Below are positions 8,964-18,484 of a stretch of DNA of 39,751 nucleotides, one piece after another. Every line of letters begins with the position of its first letter. Within the stretch, counting starts at the first letter, position 1. Both the position numbers and the translations under genes were made by a program. Source of the DNA: Myxococcales bacterium (GTDB lineage: Bacteria; Myxococcota; Polyangia; Fen-1088); assembly GCA_003153875.1 (NCBI GenBank), contig PMBY01000446.1, positions 1 through 39,751 on the forward strand, read 5' to 3'. The notes beneath the pieces were generated by a model. The model did not search any database. It worked only from the letters and a program-made list of their open reading frames with translations, and had not been told where the DNA came from.

Positions 8964-10060
8964 GGTCGTGCCCCTTGTGGAGTCGTGGCCGTTGCAAAGA
9001 CGAGACGTTCAACTTCGTCGCCAAGTAGGCGCGCCACAGCGGCGGCGCCCTTCTCGGTAAAATGCGAGAAATCTGCAAACAATTGCGGGTTCTTACCAAG
9101 CGCTCGATCGACGTCAACCGCAGGCACTCCACGCGCGATGGCCGTGTCCATCACCACACGGTTGACGGTTCGCTCGAAGTCCAGGATGACGGCATCGGTG
9201 GCCTTGGGATAGAACACCCGCAAAGCGACCAGTTGTTCACGATCGGCGTCGGACAAAGGGTCCCCAAAACGGTTGGCATGGGTCAGCAACAGCGCGCGCG
9301 CGCCAGATGCCTGAATGGTGGTCAATAGGTTTGTCAGATGTTCTTGAAACAACGCCACCCGATCGGCAGGCGACTGGGTCCATACCCAGTCGGGCCCGTG
9401 GCGACGAACTTCGCGACGGATATCGAGCTGGCGAAACCAAGTCTGCAGCCACCCAGGCAAGAAACTCTTCAGTGCGATCTTGGCCTTGCGCCGTAGGCGC
9501 GATGCAAAATGTGGCACCGGGCTCGCAACGTCGCCGCCTGTCAGACGCGGAGCATCTTCGTCCAGGTAAAACTGGGGGGACGGATAGAACAGCACCACAT
9601 CCGGAGCCAGGTTGTGCAACCGTGTCTTCATTTGGTAGTCGATACGCGGGGGCGACATGCCCATGCAGGCGGCGTTCAGTACCTGAAATTGAGCGGGGTG
9701 CCTCTGGTCAAGCACGTCCTGCAATTGCGCTGGAAACTCTTGACCCGCCGGTTCGTAGAGCCCAAAGGTCTCCGATGCCCCAACCGTCATGATCCGGATG
9801 ATTCCCGTGGGCTTCTGTTCACTAACCTCCGGCCCGCGAAAGCCGAAGCCATTGAGACGCCACTTCTCGAATTGGGCATGCGGTCGACACCGACGCCCCA
9901 GCGAATCGTTGACCGTGAGTTGATCGTTCGAGTAGTCACCCCAGAAAGGCGCGTCCCAGCGAACCAGGTCGTCTACCCGTGCACAGATTTCCAGCACGCC
10001 GAGGAAGAGAATTCCAAGCGCTGCAAATCGGAATGCACGTCGCACCAAGCCACGAGGCAT
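8960..10060 (-). CDS. Membrane-anchored SGNH/GDSL-like hydrolase (DltD/AlgX-like role)
   Basis: A 366-residue protein with a basic N-terminus and one hydrophobic segment (about 9-27), probably an uncleaved anchor that places the rest in the periplasm. Block I is VGASETFG with the nucleophile at about S96 (GAS instead of GDS). Block V is DFSHFTEKG with the Asp/His pair at about 331 and 334. Esterases and O-acyltransferases of this fold (AlgX, AlgJ, PatB, DltD) act as the periplasmic partner of an MBOAT protein, moving the acyl group to the final hydroxyl. It is the first gene of the operon, overlapping the ligase gene by 4 bases. It could instead remove acyl groups. The ribosome site is weak. 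Confidence 0.8.
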   Translation of the reverse strand: MPRGLVRRAFRFAALGILFLGVLEICARVDDLVRWDAPFWGDYSNDQLTVNDSLGRRCRPHAQFEKWRLNGFGFRGPEVSEQKPTGIIRIMTVGASETFGLYEPAGQEFPAQLQDVLDQRHPAQFQVLNAACMGMSPPRIDYQMKTRLHNLAPDVVLFYPSPQFYLDEDAPRLTGGDVASPVPHFASRLRRKAKIALKSFLPGWLQTWFRQLDIRREVRRHGPDWVWTQSPADRVALFQEHLTNLLTTIQASGARALLLTHANRFGDPLSDADREQLVALRVFYPKATDAVILDFERTVNRVVMDTAIARGVPAVDVDRALGKNPQLFADFSHFTEKGAAAVARLLGDEVERLVFATATTPQGARP

Positions 10061-10250
10061 GGTCAGTAGAGTGCCACAAGGCCAGCCAGCGCGTGACTAC
10101 CGAAATGCGAAAAAACCGACGAACGGGCATCGCCCCTTGCGGATTCGAGTCGCCCTCCTGGCGCTCAGGCACAGCTGTTCAGTCTCAAGGTTCCGTGGCA
10201 TAGTGACCGGCCTAGTCTGGTATCAACACGCTCGGGAAAGGTCACGTAGC

Positions 10251-11101
10251 ATGCTCAAGAGTTTTCTTGCGAAAGTCGAAAGCCGAGAGGCCACGGTCGG
10301 GGTCGTTGGTCTCGGGTACGTGGGATTGCCGCTCGCCATAACCTTCGCACGTGCCGGGTTCAAGGTCATCGGCTTCGATATCGACGCGCGCAAGCCCGCG
10401 TGCATCCAAGACGGCAGGTGCTATCTCGAGCTTATCAAACCCGAGGCATGGATGGACCTGGTCAAGGAGGGACGCCTTGCGGCCACAACCGATTTTTCGC
10501 GCTGCCGCGAGGTGGACGCAGTCCTGGTTTGTGTGCCCACGCCGCTCAACGAGAGTCGGGAGCCCGATCTGAGCTTCGTCGAGAGCAGCGCCCGCTTGGC
10601 TCGAAGCTGCAAGCGGGCCGCGACTTCTTTCTGGTGTTCAGTCCCGAACGCGAGGATCCGGGCAACCCACAGTTCGGCAACAGGAACATCCCCAAAGTCG
10701 TGGGTGGCCTAACCAAGGACTGCATGGACGCCGGCTGCGCCCTGTACAGCGCAGCCGTCGAGCAAGTCGTCCCGGTGCAATCAACGCGTACCGCAGAGAT
10801 GGTCAAGCTCTTTGAGAACATTTACCGAGCGGTGAACATCGCGTTGGTCAACGAAACGAAGATGGTGTGCCATCGTCTCGACATCGACGTGTGGGAAGTC
10901 ATCAAGGCTGCATCGACGAAGCCATTCGGTTTCCAAGCCTTCTGGCCCGGACCAGGGTTGGGCGGTCACTGCATTCCCATCGACCCCTTCTATCTGACCT
11001 GGAAGAACGTGGACTACGACCTGGTGGCCCGGACAGCTGATCTGGTGGTCGACTCACGTCACGTTGTGCCCAAGGACCGAGGCAACGTGATTGAAGCCTG
11101 A
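10251..11101 (+). pseudogene. UDP-sugar 6-dehydrogenase (WbpA/TviB-like) pseudogene with two deletions
   Basis: The start is clear: ATG at 10251 with GGGAAAGG upstream, then a Rossmann NAD-binding motif [11 protein letters not shown] and the segment [20 protein letters not shown]. At about 10595-10600 the coding frame changes and about 30 family residues, including the conserved STTYPGTT region, are missing. The second frame resumes at [20 protein letters not shown], includes the catalytic cysteine motif GGHCIPIDP, and reaches FYLTWK. There, at about 11005, it joins directly to [19 protein letters not shown], which belongs near the C-terminus, so most of the UDP-binding domain (roughly 100 residues) is gone. 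The family is about 420-440 residues; only some 280 codons remain in two frames. Intact enzymes oxidise UDP-HexNAc to the uronic acid. The first frame ends at a stop at 10712. Confidence 0.85.
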
Positions 11102-11164
11102 TGTCGTTGCCCAGACTTCTGCTTGGTGTGCAGGCCAGTCCAGCAATTTGGAAAGGACTAGCGA

Positions 11165-12481
11165 ATGATCGGTCCAGTGACACGTATGAAGTTCGAGTTC
11201 GAGGATTTGTTGCGCTTCAGCACCATCACTCGGTCCTTGACCTCGCGCTGGCTGCAGGGCCAAGCCATGCGTATTCGTGGCACCGATGACCTGCAGCGGA
11301 TCCTACGCATTAAGAAACTCTGCTCAGCGGCAACGCTCACGCGCGATCCCGAACACCGGAGCAAGCTTGAGAACCTGATCCATTCCACCGTCGGGGAACT
11401 CAGCGGACAGAAGATCGACTGGACGCCGATCTACCCCAGGGTGGGGGACAGGAAGGTCCAAACCGCGGCGATTCTCAAACCATGGGTGAGTCCGCGCGAA
11501 CGAGGTGTTCTTCTGATCTCCTTCGAAAGGCAGTGGATCAAGCTGCTTCACTTTGATTGCGCCAGCGCAGTGCAGGAACGGTACATCCTGGTGCTTGGAC
11601 CAAGCTGGACCCCGCCGCATAGTTGTGGGGTCACCGCATTCCCAAGCATGTACCCGGACCGCATGTTCTCCACCATCAGCCACGACAACGACATGGACAC
11701 TTTGCCGCGGCTGTCGAAGAAGATCACCCCGGTGCAACTGCTGGCATCCAACTGGGTCGTCCCCGACGAGTTCCTCCCGCTTCCTCGCGAACAACGCGAT
11801 GTCGATATCGTCATGGTCGCGACTTTCGGGAAGTACAAGCGTCACCACGCATTGCTCCGCGCTCTGAGCCGCATGCCCAAGACTATCCGGGTGCTCCTGA
11901 TCGGAACAAACGGTGACGACCTGGACGCTGACGGAATCCGTGCCCTCGCCCGAGCCTGGGGCGTCGAAGACATGTTGGTGGACGTTCGTGGCGAGGACTA
12001 CGCTGGAACGACGCGGGCGTTTTGCCGCGCGAAGATCAGCGTGATCATGTCGAGGCGAGAGGGCTCATGTCAGGCGGTCGTGGAATCCATGTATGCCAAT
12101 ACCCCGGTCGGTATCCTGAGCGATGCCGAGCTGGGTTCACGCAAGTACGTCAACGAGCATACCGGGGGACTCCTGCGAGGGAAACACCTTGGCGAGGACA
12201 TCTTGGCCTTGCTGGATCGTTCTCATTCCATGTCGCCGCGGGATTGGGTTATGGACCATCGACTGTCCTGCTATGACAGTACGCGCATACTCAATGACAC
12301 GATTCGAGACCAAGCCCTTGCGGACGGTGAAGAATGGACTTGCGACATTGTCCCCCACGCTTGGAATCCGTATCCTGAGATCGTTCTGCCCCGAGATAAG
12401 GAATCTCTGCGGCCAGAATACCGCGATTTTCACACGCGCTACGGTCTTGGGATTGGCTTTGACCAAAAGCGCTGGGAATGA
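11165..12481 (+). CDS. GT4-like glycosyltransferase
   Basis: A 438-residue protein with no signal peptide. The C-terminal half has the GT-B donor-binding features: VDIVMVATFGKYKRHHALL (about 218-237), RVLLIGTNGDD, and an E-x7-E motif in SRREGSCQAVVESM followed by NTPVGIL. These fit retaining GT4-type glycosyltransferases, which add a sugar from an NDP donor to the growing lipid-linked repeat unit in the cytoplasm. The N-terminal acceptor domain is divergent and gives no hint of specificity. The ATG has GGAAAGGA about 7 bases upstream. It follows the dehydrogenase pseudogene by 63 bases and is convergent with the flippase gene. Confidence 0.75.
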   Translation: MIGPVTRMKFEFEDLLRFSTITRSLTSRWLQGQAMRIRGTDDLQRILRIKKLCSAATLTRDPEHRSKLENLIHSTVGELSGQKIDWTPIYPRVGDRKVQTAAILKPWVSPRERGVLLISFERQWIKLLHFDCASAVQERYILVLGPSWTPPHSCGVTAFPSMYPDRMFSTISHDNDMDTLPRLSKKITPVQLLASNWVVPDEFLPLPREQRDVDIVMVATFGKYKRHHALLRALSRMPKTIRVLLIGTNGDDLDADGIRALARAWGVEDMLVDVRGEDYAGTTRAFCRAKISVIMSRREGSCQAVVESMYANTPVGILSDAELGSRKYVNEHTGGLLRGKHLGEDILALLDRSHSMSPRDWVMDHRLSCYDSTRILNDTIRDQALADGEEWTCDIVPHAWNPYPEIVLPRDKESLRPEYRDFHTRYGLGIGFDQKRWE

Positions 12482-12617
12482 TCAGCCCACCGTTGCCCTC
12501 TGTTCCAGTGCGTTGTTGCGGGATGCCGCGCAAGCCATGTGTCCTCAGAATCTGGGCAAGCACAGTCTAGACCGGCGGGCTGAGCTTGGGACCCGACGAT
12601 CCTGAGGTCTCTAGCTC

Positions 12618-14072
12618 CTAGCCTCTGGCCGCGCGAGGTACGGTTCGTCGCAGTACCAGCGCCCAAAGTTTCTTTAGCTCGCCCATGCTTACGAGGCCGA
12701 TACCCAGACAAATCAACGGGTAGCTCACGGCTCCCACCGCGAGCGGAACTGCGATGTTCAGTTTCCGCGCTGGAAGGACCAACAGACCCATCAGGGCACT
12801 CGCCCCCACCAAACGCACGAGCCTAGACCAAGACACGATCGGGCGAACAAATTTGCGCCGGATGTGGTGTCGAAGAAGTACCAGGGAAACCAGCGTGGCA
12901 GCTAGGTTGGCCCACGCTATCCCTCGTTCGTGGAAGTAGGGAATTAGGGCCAAGTTGAACAGTACCCCTAGGGGTGTGACGATGAGGGCGATCCTCGCCC
13001 CTTTCTTTTCCTCATGAATCGCGCCCAGAGTCCAAAACTGGAGTGACGCTAAGAATGTTAGAAAAAGTCCCCAACTGAGAATCACAAGTACTGGAATGGC
13101 AGACAGGTACTGGCGGCCGAATAGCAGCACTACAATCGGTTCCGCAAGGATCGTTGTGCCCACCGCAATCGGCAGACCAGTCATGAACAGGTATTCGAAG
13201 TATCTTCTGAATAGCTGTGCGGCCTCGTCAGGGGAGTTTTTGTGCAGGATGGCCAGCGTCGGGAAAATGGCCGTACAAATTCCGTCAGGGAAGACCAGCA
13301 GACGATCGATCAGGGCGGTGGCGGCACCGTAGGCCCCGACTGCCGCAATTCCCCCGAACAGAGGGAGAAGCGACACCCCCACTTTCGAGCATACTATCGA
13401 CACCAGCGAGGGATAGAAAAAGTGCATCCCCTCAACCAAGCCCTTCCACAGGAAGCGTCTATCCACGATGAATCTTGGGGAACCGATGACCTTGCGTGCG
13501 TAGTACCAGCTCACACCCACCGTCAACAGGGAGCCGAGCACGTAGCTTAGAGTCAGGCCGATCAGGCCGAACCCCAGTAGCAAGACCGCAACGGACAGAA
13601 CCGTGAGAATGAAGCCTCCCACGAAGCGAGCGTAGGCCACATAGCGCATGTTCTCGAACGCTTGAAACACGTCCTGCAGCGTGCCCACGATGGTTTCGCT
13701 GAGCATCGTCAAGGACGCCAGATAGGCCACGAGCTTCGTGGACGCGTCGTACCGCAACAGATTGACAACAATGGCAATCACGGCCACGGTCGCAACTGCG
13801 AGTACGCATCGCGCACCCAGCATGTTGCTGGCAAATTGCCGGGCAGTGGCCCGATCCTCCGCCACGTGGCGAACGGTCACGGATCGCAGCCCCATATTGG
13901 ACAACGGCGTGAACATTGCAATAATGGCAAAGCCGAGAGTGAACCTGCCGTAGTCCGCTTGTCCGAGTGCGCGGACAATGTACGGAATCGCCAGCAATGA
14001 AAGGAGATTGAGGAGGATCGGCTGCGCGATCAACCACAACGAGTTCTTTGCAACTCTCCCAGAGGTGCTCAT
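12618..14072 (-). CDS. Wzx-type oligosaccharide flippase (MOP superfamily)
   Basis: A 484-residue polytopic membrane protein with about 12-14 hydrophobic helices. The N-terminus (KNSLWLIAQPILLNLLSLLA then IPYIVRALGQADYGRFTL) is characteristic of the polysaccharide synthase/Wzx family, which flips undecaprenyl-linked repeat units to the periplasmic face. The ATG at 14072 is chosen because the MSTSGRVAKNS leader places the first helix as usual; a TTG 48 bases upstream is possible. It is convergent with the 11.2 kb glycosyltransferase and follows, on the same strand, the 14.4 kb one after about 290 bases. The 293 bases upstream (14073-14365) show no gene. Confidence 0.88.
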   Translation of the reverse strand: MSTSGRVAKNSLWLIAQPILLNLLSLLAIPYIVRALGQADYGRFTLGFAIIAMFTPLSNMGLRSVTVRHVAEDRATARQFASNMLGARCVLAVATVAVIAIVVNLLRYDASTKLVAYLASLTMLSETIVGTLQDVFQAFENMRYVAYARFVGGFILTVLSVAVLLLGFGLIGLTLSYVLGSLLTVGVSWYYARKVIGSPRFIVDRRFLWKGLVEGMHFFYPSLVSIVCSKVGVSLLPLFGGIAAVGAYGAATALIDRLLVFPDGICTAIFPTLAILHKNSPDEAAQLFRRYFEYLFMTGLPIAVGTTILAEPIVVLLFGRQYLSAIPVLVILSWGLFLTFLASLQFWTLGAIHEEKKGARIALIVTPLGVLFNLALIPYFHERGIAWANLAATLVSLVLLRHHIRRKFVRPIVSWSRLVRLVGASALMGLLVLPARKLNIAVPLAVGAVSYPLICLGIGLVSMGELKKLWALVLRRTVPRAARG

Positions 14073-14365
14073 CTTTGAATCAAGGTAGTCGTGAGTTGTG
14101 GCTGTCCCAGTCCGTCGCAACCAACTCTAGCAGAAGACCGCGCACCGACGCATCTATATCATCTCCGGCGCCATCACGTGACCAGCAGAGATGGGCGCGA
14201 AGGCTCAAGCATCAGGGACCGCAGCAACGTGGTGGCGTTCTTGCTGTGGCAGTGATGTCCGGTACCGGAGTCAAAAGTCCCGCGTGGGGCGATGCCCGGC
14301 GGCCCTTTTCGGTTCGAAGTCCCGCCACAGAAGGCGCCTGCGACTTCGCTAGGACTGTGGGCGCA

Positions 14366-15517
14366 CTATCTCTTCCACTTCCCTCCGGACTGGAGAGGCA
14401 ATTGGCGCGAGCGCATGATCTTCTCATAGAGGGCTAGGTAGCGGTCGGTCATCGTTTCCGAAGAGAAGCGCTCGCTAGCCGCAGCCCGAGCTGCCCTACC
14501 CATCTCGGGCCAGCCTCGCCATTGATCCAGGGCGGTTGCTAGGCGCGCGGCAAAGGCTGGCTCGTCGACCGGCGCGAGGAAGCCGGTTGTTCCGTCTTCG
14601 ATCATTTCGGGAATTCCGCCCACCTTGGTTGAGAGAACCGGCAAACCGCTAGCCATGGCTTCTATCACGGAAATCGGATGCCCCTCTGTGCTGGACGAGA
14701 GCGCAAACAGATCGAGCGCGGTGAGCAGACGATCCACGTCGGGGCGCTGGCCCAGAAAACGGACGAATCTTCCTTGTGGATGAGAGCTTGCCAAGGATTC
14801 CAGCGCGCCCCGTTCCGGTCCATCGCCGACAATGAAGAGTTGCCTGGCTGGGCTGAGGTGGGGTATCGCTGTTCGCAGCAGAAGACCAACATTCTTGCAC
14901 TCGACCAACCGACAAACAGTCCCGATTGCCAGCGCGTCTGCCGACAATCCAAGCTCGGCCCGCACAGCGGCGCGCACGTCCGGCCGGGCTTGATATTGGC
15001 CAAGATCGATGCCGTTCTCGATGACCACCAACTTCGGTTCGGTTGCCACACCGCTGGCGCGGGTGCTCTCGGCAACCTCCGTCGACACGGCGACAAAACC
15101 GTGTACTAGATGGGCAACCAAACGAATGGCGTGACCACGCAGCCATGGCTGACGCCCAGCGTCTTCGATCAGCCCGTGCCGGGTGGCGACCACAGCGCAC
15201 CCGACCAAGTTGCCCGCTGGTGCGCCGTAGATGAGCGGCATCTGGTTATGCAAATGAGCCACGTCGACAGCGTTGCCGCGAAATGCGAGCGCGAGCCGAA
15301 CCGGCAAACTGACGTCGATTGTAGGACCCCGTTTGGGAATGTGGAGTGTTTTCACCCCTGCTCGTTCAAACGCCTCCGAAAGGGTGCCCGCCACCGTTGG
15401 AGCCAGGGAAATGGCCAGCACGCGATGCCCCCGAGCAGCCTGGCGGGTGGCAAGTTCCACGGCCAGAACCTCTTGGCCGCCGACGAAAAAGGAGGAAAGC
15501 ACATGGGCGATAACCAT
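14366..15517 (-). CDS. GT4-family glycosyltransferase
   Basis: A 383-residue GT-B glycosyltransferase. It begins MVIAHVLSSFFVGGQEVLAV, the usual N-terminal glycine-rich loop, and has VVATRHGL mid-protein. The C-terminal domain has FIVGDGPERGALESLA, the E-x7-E motif in STEGHPISVIEAMASG, then GGIPEMIEDGTTGFLAP, all classic for GT4. It probably adds one sugar of the repeat unit at the cytoplasmic face. The ATG at 15517 starts at the beta-strand that opens the fold; a longer frame to 15595 adds residues unlike the family. It is divergent from the next glycosyltransferase, with a 288-base intergenic region that must hold both promoters. Confidence 0.88.
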   Translation of the reverse strand: MVIAHVLSSFFVGGQEVLAVELATRQAARGHRVLAISLAPTVAGTLSEAFERAGVKTLHIPKRGPTIDVSLPVRLALAFRGNAVDVAHLHNQMPLIYGAPAGNLVGCAVVATRHGLIEDAGRQPWLRGHAIRLVAHLVHGFVAVSTEVAESTRASGVATEPKLVVIENGIDLGQYQARPDVRAAVRAELGLSADALAIGTVCRLVECKNVGLLLRTAIPHLSPARQLFIVGDGPERGALESLASSHPQGRFVRFLGQRPDVDRLLTALDLFALSSSTEGHPISVIEAMASGLPVLSTKVGGIPEMIEDGTTGFLAPVDEPAFAARLATALDQWRGWPEMGRAARAAASERFSSETMTDRYLALYEKIMRSRQLPLQSGGKWKR

Positions 15518-15805
15518 TGGCCCTAGGATACACTGATCCGCAGGTGAAATGCAGTCGCCCGAATCGACTTGTCCTCGTCGGACTCGCGGATCCATCAGGG
15601 TCCATCGGTTGGGCGGCCTCGGCCTCCACGCTTGTTGCCTGCCATCGGTCCAGTGGATGGGTGGACCTCGATGCCACGGCTACCGCCGTGCTATAGGTGG
15701 GGACAATGACGCTCACGAGGAGAGCGACGTCATGATTGCCCAGAACCCTGTTGCCAAAGGGACCGCCCTTCGCCACGCGCACGTGTCGTTCTCAAGAAAG
15801 GATGC

Positions 15806-16984
15806 ATGACCCGGCCACTGTCGATCGCAATCGTAACGACTTCCTATCCCCCGGATGATGGCGGCGGCATTGGCACCTACACCCACGCCCTGGCCGTGGG
15901 ACTCGCGGCGCTCGGACAGACGGTGCATGTTGTTGCGCGGTCGGCGCGGACGAACGAGGATCTCACGGATGGGGTGCACATACACCGCCTGAGCGGTGCT
16001 CAACTACCGAAGATCGAACACCATGTTCCGGGGTTCGCCTGGTCGGTCCAGGTGGCACTGTGCCTAGGCACCATTGCGCGGCAGCACGGACTCGACGTCG
16101 TCGAGTTCCCGAACTGGGAGGGGGTGGGCTTCGTGTACGGGTTACTGCCCCGCCGAGCGACCGTCGTAACACGTTTGCACACGCCGTTCTTCGAGACACT
16201 CGAACTCGACGTTAAAGGACGCACGCTGCACTTTGGCGAGCGATTCAGTTGCTGGCTGGAAGAACAAGCGGTCCGTCGGTCCGACCACAGGATCTCGTCG
16301 ACCCGGGCGCATCGCCAGCTGATGAGCCGCAACTATGGCCTCGTCGAAGACGAGATCCGGATCCTTCCGCTAGGGATCCAGCTACCGACGCTGGGTGCGA
16401 GTCCGGCCCGGCCGAGCAACCGACCGCTCAAGGTGCTTTACGTGAGCCGCCTCGAGAACCGCAAAGGGACGCTCACGCTGCTCGAGGCCATCCCACGGGT
16501 GCTCGCCGAGGTTGGGCCGGTCGAGTTCGTGCTCGCGGGCAAGGATCGGCCACATGCCCCTGGCGGGCGACACTTTGCCGAGTACTTCGCCGCTACGTAT
16601 CCGCAGTGCCTCCCCTATGTCACCTTCGCCGGATTTGTTGGCAACGCGGAACTCGAGCAGCATTACCGCAGCTGCGACTTCTTTGTGGTGCCGTCGCAGT
16701 ACGAATCGTTCGGCCTCATCTTCGTTGAGGCGATGGCGTATGGCAAGCCGGTCATCGGCGGGCGTGCGGGCGGCATGGTCGAGGTGATCGCTGACGGTGA
16801 AACCGGCTATCTCGTACAGGTCGACAACGTCGATGCGCTGGTCGGACGGATGGTCGAACTCCTGCGCGACGACTCCCTGCGCGACAAGATGGGTGCCGCC
16901 GCACGACAGCACGTGGAGGCCCATTTCAGTTCCACGGAGATGGCCGAGAGGACGCTGGCGCTATACCGGAATCTCTCGCGCTAG
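15806..16984 (+). CDS. GT4-family glycosyltransferase
   Basis: A 392-residue GT-B enzyme. The N-terminus IAIVTTSYPPDDGGGIGTYT has the donor/acceptor glycine loop. The C-terminal domain shows VLYVSRLENRKGTLTLLEAI, FVLAGKD, the E-x7-E motif in QYESFGLIFVEAMAYGKPV, and GGMVEVIADGETGYLV. It is likely the third sugar-adding enzyme of the EPS repeat. The ATG has an AAGAAAGG ribosome site 5-10 bases upstream. It is divergent from the 14.4 kb glycosyltransferase and convergent with the first esterase, whose stop lies 66 bases away. Confidence 0.88.
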   Translation: MTRPLSIAIVTTSYPPDDGGGIGTYTHALAVGLAALGQTVHVVARSARTNEDLTDGVHIHRLSGAQLPKIEHHVPGFAWSVQVALCLGTIARQHGLDVVEFPNWEGVGFVYGLLPRRATVVTRLHTPFFETLELDVKGRTLHFGERFSCWLEEQAVRRSDHRISSTRAHRQLMSRNYGLVEDEIRILPLGIQLPTLGASPARPSNRPLKVLYVSRLENRKGTLTLLEAIPRVLAEVGPVEFVLAGKDRPHAPGGRHFAEYFAATYPQCLPYVTFAGFVGNAELEQHYRSCDFFVVPSQYESFGLIFVEAMAYGKPVIGGRAGGMVEVIADGETGYLVQVDNVDALVGRMVELLRDDSLRDKMGAAARQHVEAHFSSTEMAERTLALYRNLSR

Positions 16985-17050
16985 CCACGCCTGGATCGTG
17001 CTGACGACCTCCGCGTGCAATACCGGCGGTTTCCGCGCCGGATGGCGAGC

Positions 17051-18075
17051 TTACTGTGTGTTGGTGCGTCCTGCGAAGAAGGTCCAGGCTTGGTCGACGA
17101 AATCCGGCATCACGCTGTGGTCCGTGGCGTTCAGGTCGCTGTAGCGAATGGTCGTCTTTGCCCTTGAGCCCATGGCTTCGGCCAGGATGCACGACCACTG
17201 CACAGATACCGTCGTGTCGTCGCTGTAGTGGCCGAGGTATCCGAACGGAACGCGCGCTCCAAAGGGCGGCGGTCGCAGGTGGTTGGTGGCCGAGATCCGA
17301 CAGGACGATGGGAAACCGGAGGCCGCGAACAAAACACTGCAGGGAAAAGCATCCCCGGTGCCGATTCCTGCCGGTGCTGCCGACGCGGCGTAGGCGATCC
17401 CGGCCGCAAGGGCCCCATAACGGGTGGGGCATTGGTCGGTGGTCCAGCCGCCGCTGTTCTCGGCGAAGCCGGCAATGCGATCCGGCAGGGATGCCGCCAC
17501 GAAGTACGCGAAGAATGCGCCATTGGACATCCCCATGGCGTAGACCCGACTGGTGTCCACCCCGTAGGTCTGCTGAGCGGCCTCGATCAGAGCTACGACA
17601 TACCGCAGGTCCTCGTTGGTAGCGGGGTTCGAGTCCCACATGTTCCAACTGGAACTGCCTTGATCCTGATCATGGTCTACGTCGGCAGGATGCTGTCCAC
17701 TCCGATAGCCAGCGCTGGGAGCGACCGCGATAAAGCCCAAGGCGACCGCCTTGGTGCCAAGTTGGAACTGGCTGATTCCAACGGACTGGTCCCCGCCGGT
17801 CCCGTGGAATGAGATCACCAGCGGCGGACTGGTCCCGAGGTTGGCCGGCACCACCACTTCGATGGCGCTGGTTGCGCGTCCGCTGATGGTGAACGTACCC
17901 GGGCCGGTGCTGCTGGGCAGATGCGGCCACGGAGTAGCGTCGGAAGCGGGTGATCGAGTGTCTGGGAGACGTGCATCCGGGATGGCGGTATCTGGAAGGG
18001 CAGTATCCGGGACGGTTTGCATGGCGTCTGGGAGAGACACATCAGGGGCTGGTTGCGCTGTGTCTGGCAGCGGTG
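17051..18075 (-). repeat. Direct repeat unit A of the esterase duplication
   Basis: This stretch matches 19045-20103 in the same orientation with only scattered substitutions and a short extra block in the linker of unit B. The match begins at the stop codon and fades in the linker coding region. The spacer of about 970 bases between the units contains the rest of copy A and about 560 bases of noncoding DNA that are not duplicated. Confidence 0.85.
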
Positions 18076-18484
18076 CATCCCCAGCGTCAGCCGAAGTTCC
18101 GTCGCTGGTGTCGGTGGGTAGCGCGGGTTGGTCCGCCGCCGCCGCCGCGTCAGAGAGGGTGCGTTTCACTTCAACATTTGTCGCGTCGCCGCCCGTGATG
18201 ACGTCGCCTCTCGACAATCCGGAGGCGTCCGGGTTGGGTTCTACTGTCCCTCTGGCGGTGTCCGGTGAGGCTGTGGCGGCGTCTAACTTGGGCTTGGGCT
18301 TGCGCCTGAGCTCTGCGGCAGACAAGTCGTCGGCATCTGGATTGGTGCTCACGGTGCCTCCGGCGGTGTCGAGTGAGACCGGCCCAGCGTCGCGCTTGGT
18401 CTGTCCACCCGATGAGAAGTCCGATGGCCCGCAGCCGAGAAGGCCGATAGCAAAAAATATCAATACTCCATATCTGTTTTGCAT
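17051..18484 (-). CDS. Secreted PHB-depolymerase/feruloyl-esterase-like lipoprotein, copy A
   Basis: A 477-residue lipoprotein: signal peptide MQNRYGVLIFFAIGLLGC with the lipid cysteine at 18, then a 170-residue Asp/Pro/Thr-rich linker with imperfect LPDTAxPDA repeats, then an alpha/beta-hydrolase domain (about 190-477). The domain has the oxyanion segment VISFHGTGGDQ, the nucleophile elbow GMSNGA, and a late His in DHSVMPDF. It resembles the LpqC/polyhydroxybutyrate depolymerase and feruloyl esterase group, which cleave ester bonds in polymers or remove acyl groups from polysaccharides. A strong AGGAG site lies 7 bases before the ATG. Its catalytic domain is about 95% identical by eye to copy B at 19.0 kb, but the linkers differ. 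Removing ester groups from the EPS is one possible role (inference). Confidence 0.78.
   Translation of the reverse strand: MQNRYGVLIFFAIGLLGCGPSDFSSGGQTKRDAGPVSLDTAGGTVSTNPDADDLSAAELRRKPKPKLDAATASPDTARGTVEPNPDASGLSRGDVITGGDATNVEVKRTLSDAAAAADQPALPTDTSDGTSADAGDAPLPDTAQPAPDVSLPDAMQTVPDTALPDTAIPDARLPDTRSPASDATPWPHLPSSTGPGTFTISGRATSAIEVVVPANLGTSPPLVISFHGTGGDQSVGISQFQLGTKAVALGFIAVAPSAGYRSGQHPADVDHDQDQGSSSWNMWDSNPATNEDLRYVVALIEAAQQTYGVDTSRVYAMGMSNGAFFAYFVAASLPDRIAGFAENSGGWTTDQCPTRYGALAAGIAYAASAAPAGIGTGDAFPCSVLFAASGFPSSCRISATNHLRPPPFGARVPFGYLGHYSDDTTVSVQWSCILAEAMGSRAKTTIRYSDLNATDHSVMPDFVDQAWTFFAGRTNTQ

Noticed and set aside
12482..12617. TCAGCCCACCG ... CGGCGGGCTGA inverted repeat (about 100 bases apart) between convergent genes
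   Set aside because: One mismatch in 11 and a loop of about 80 bases in GC-rich DNA. Too weak to call a terminator or mobile element.
15518..15805. Short frames between the two divergent glycosyltransferase genes
   Set aside because: No ribosome site or family features, and the region is needed for two promoters.
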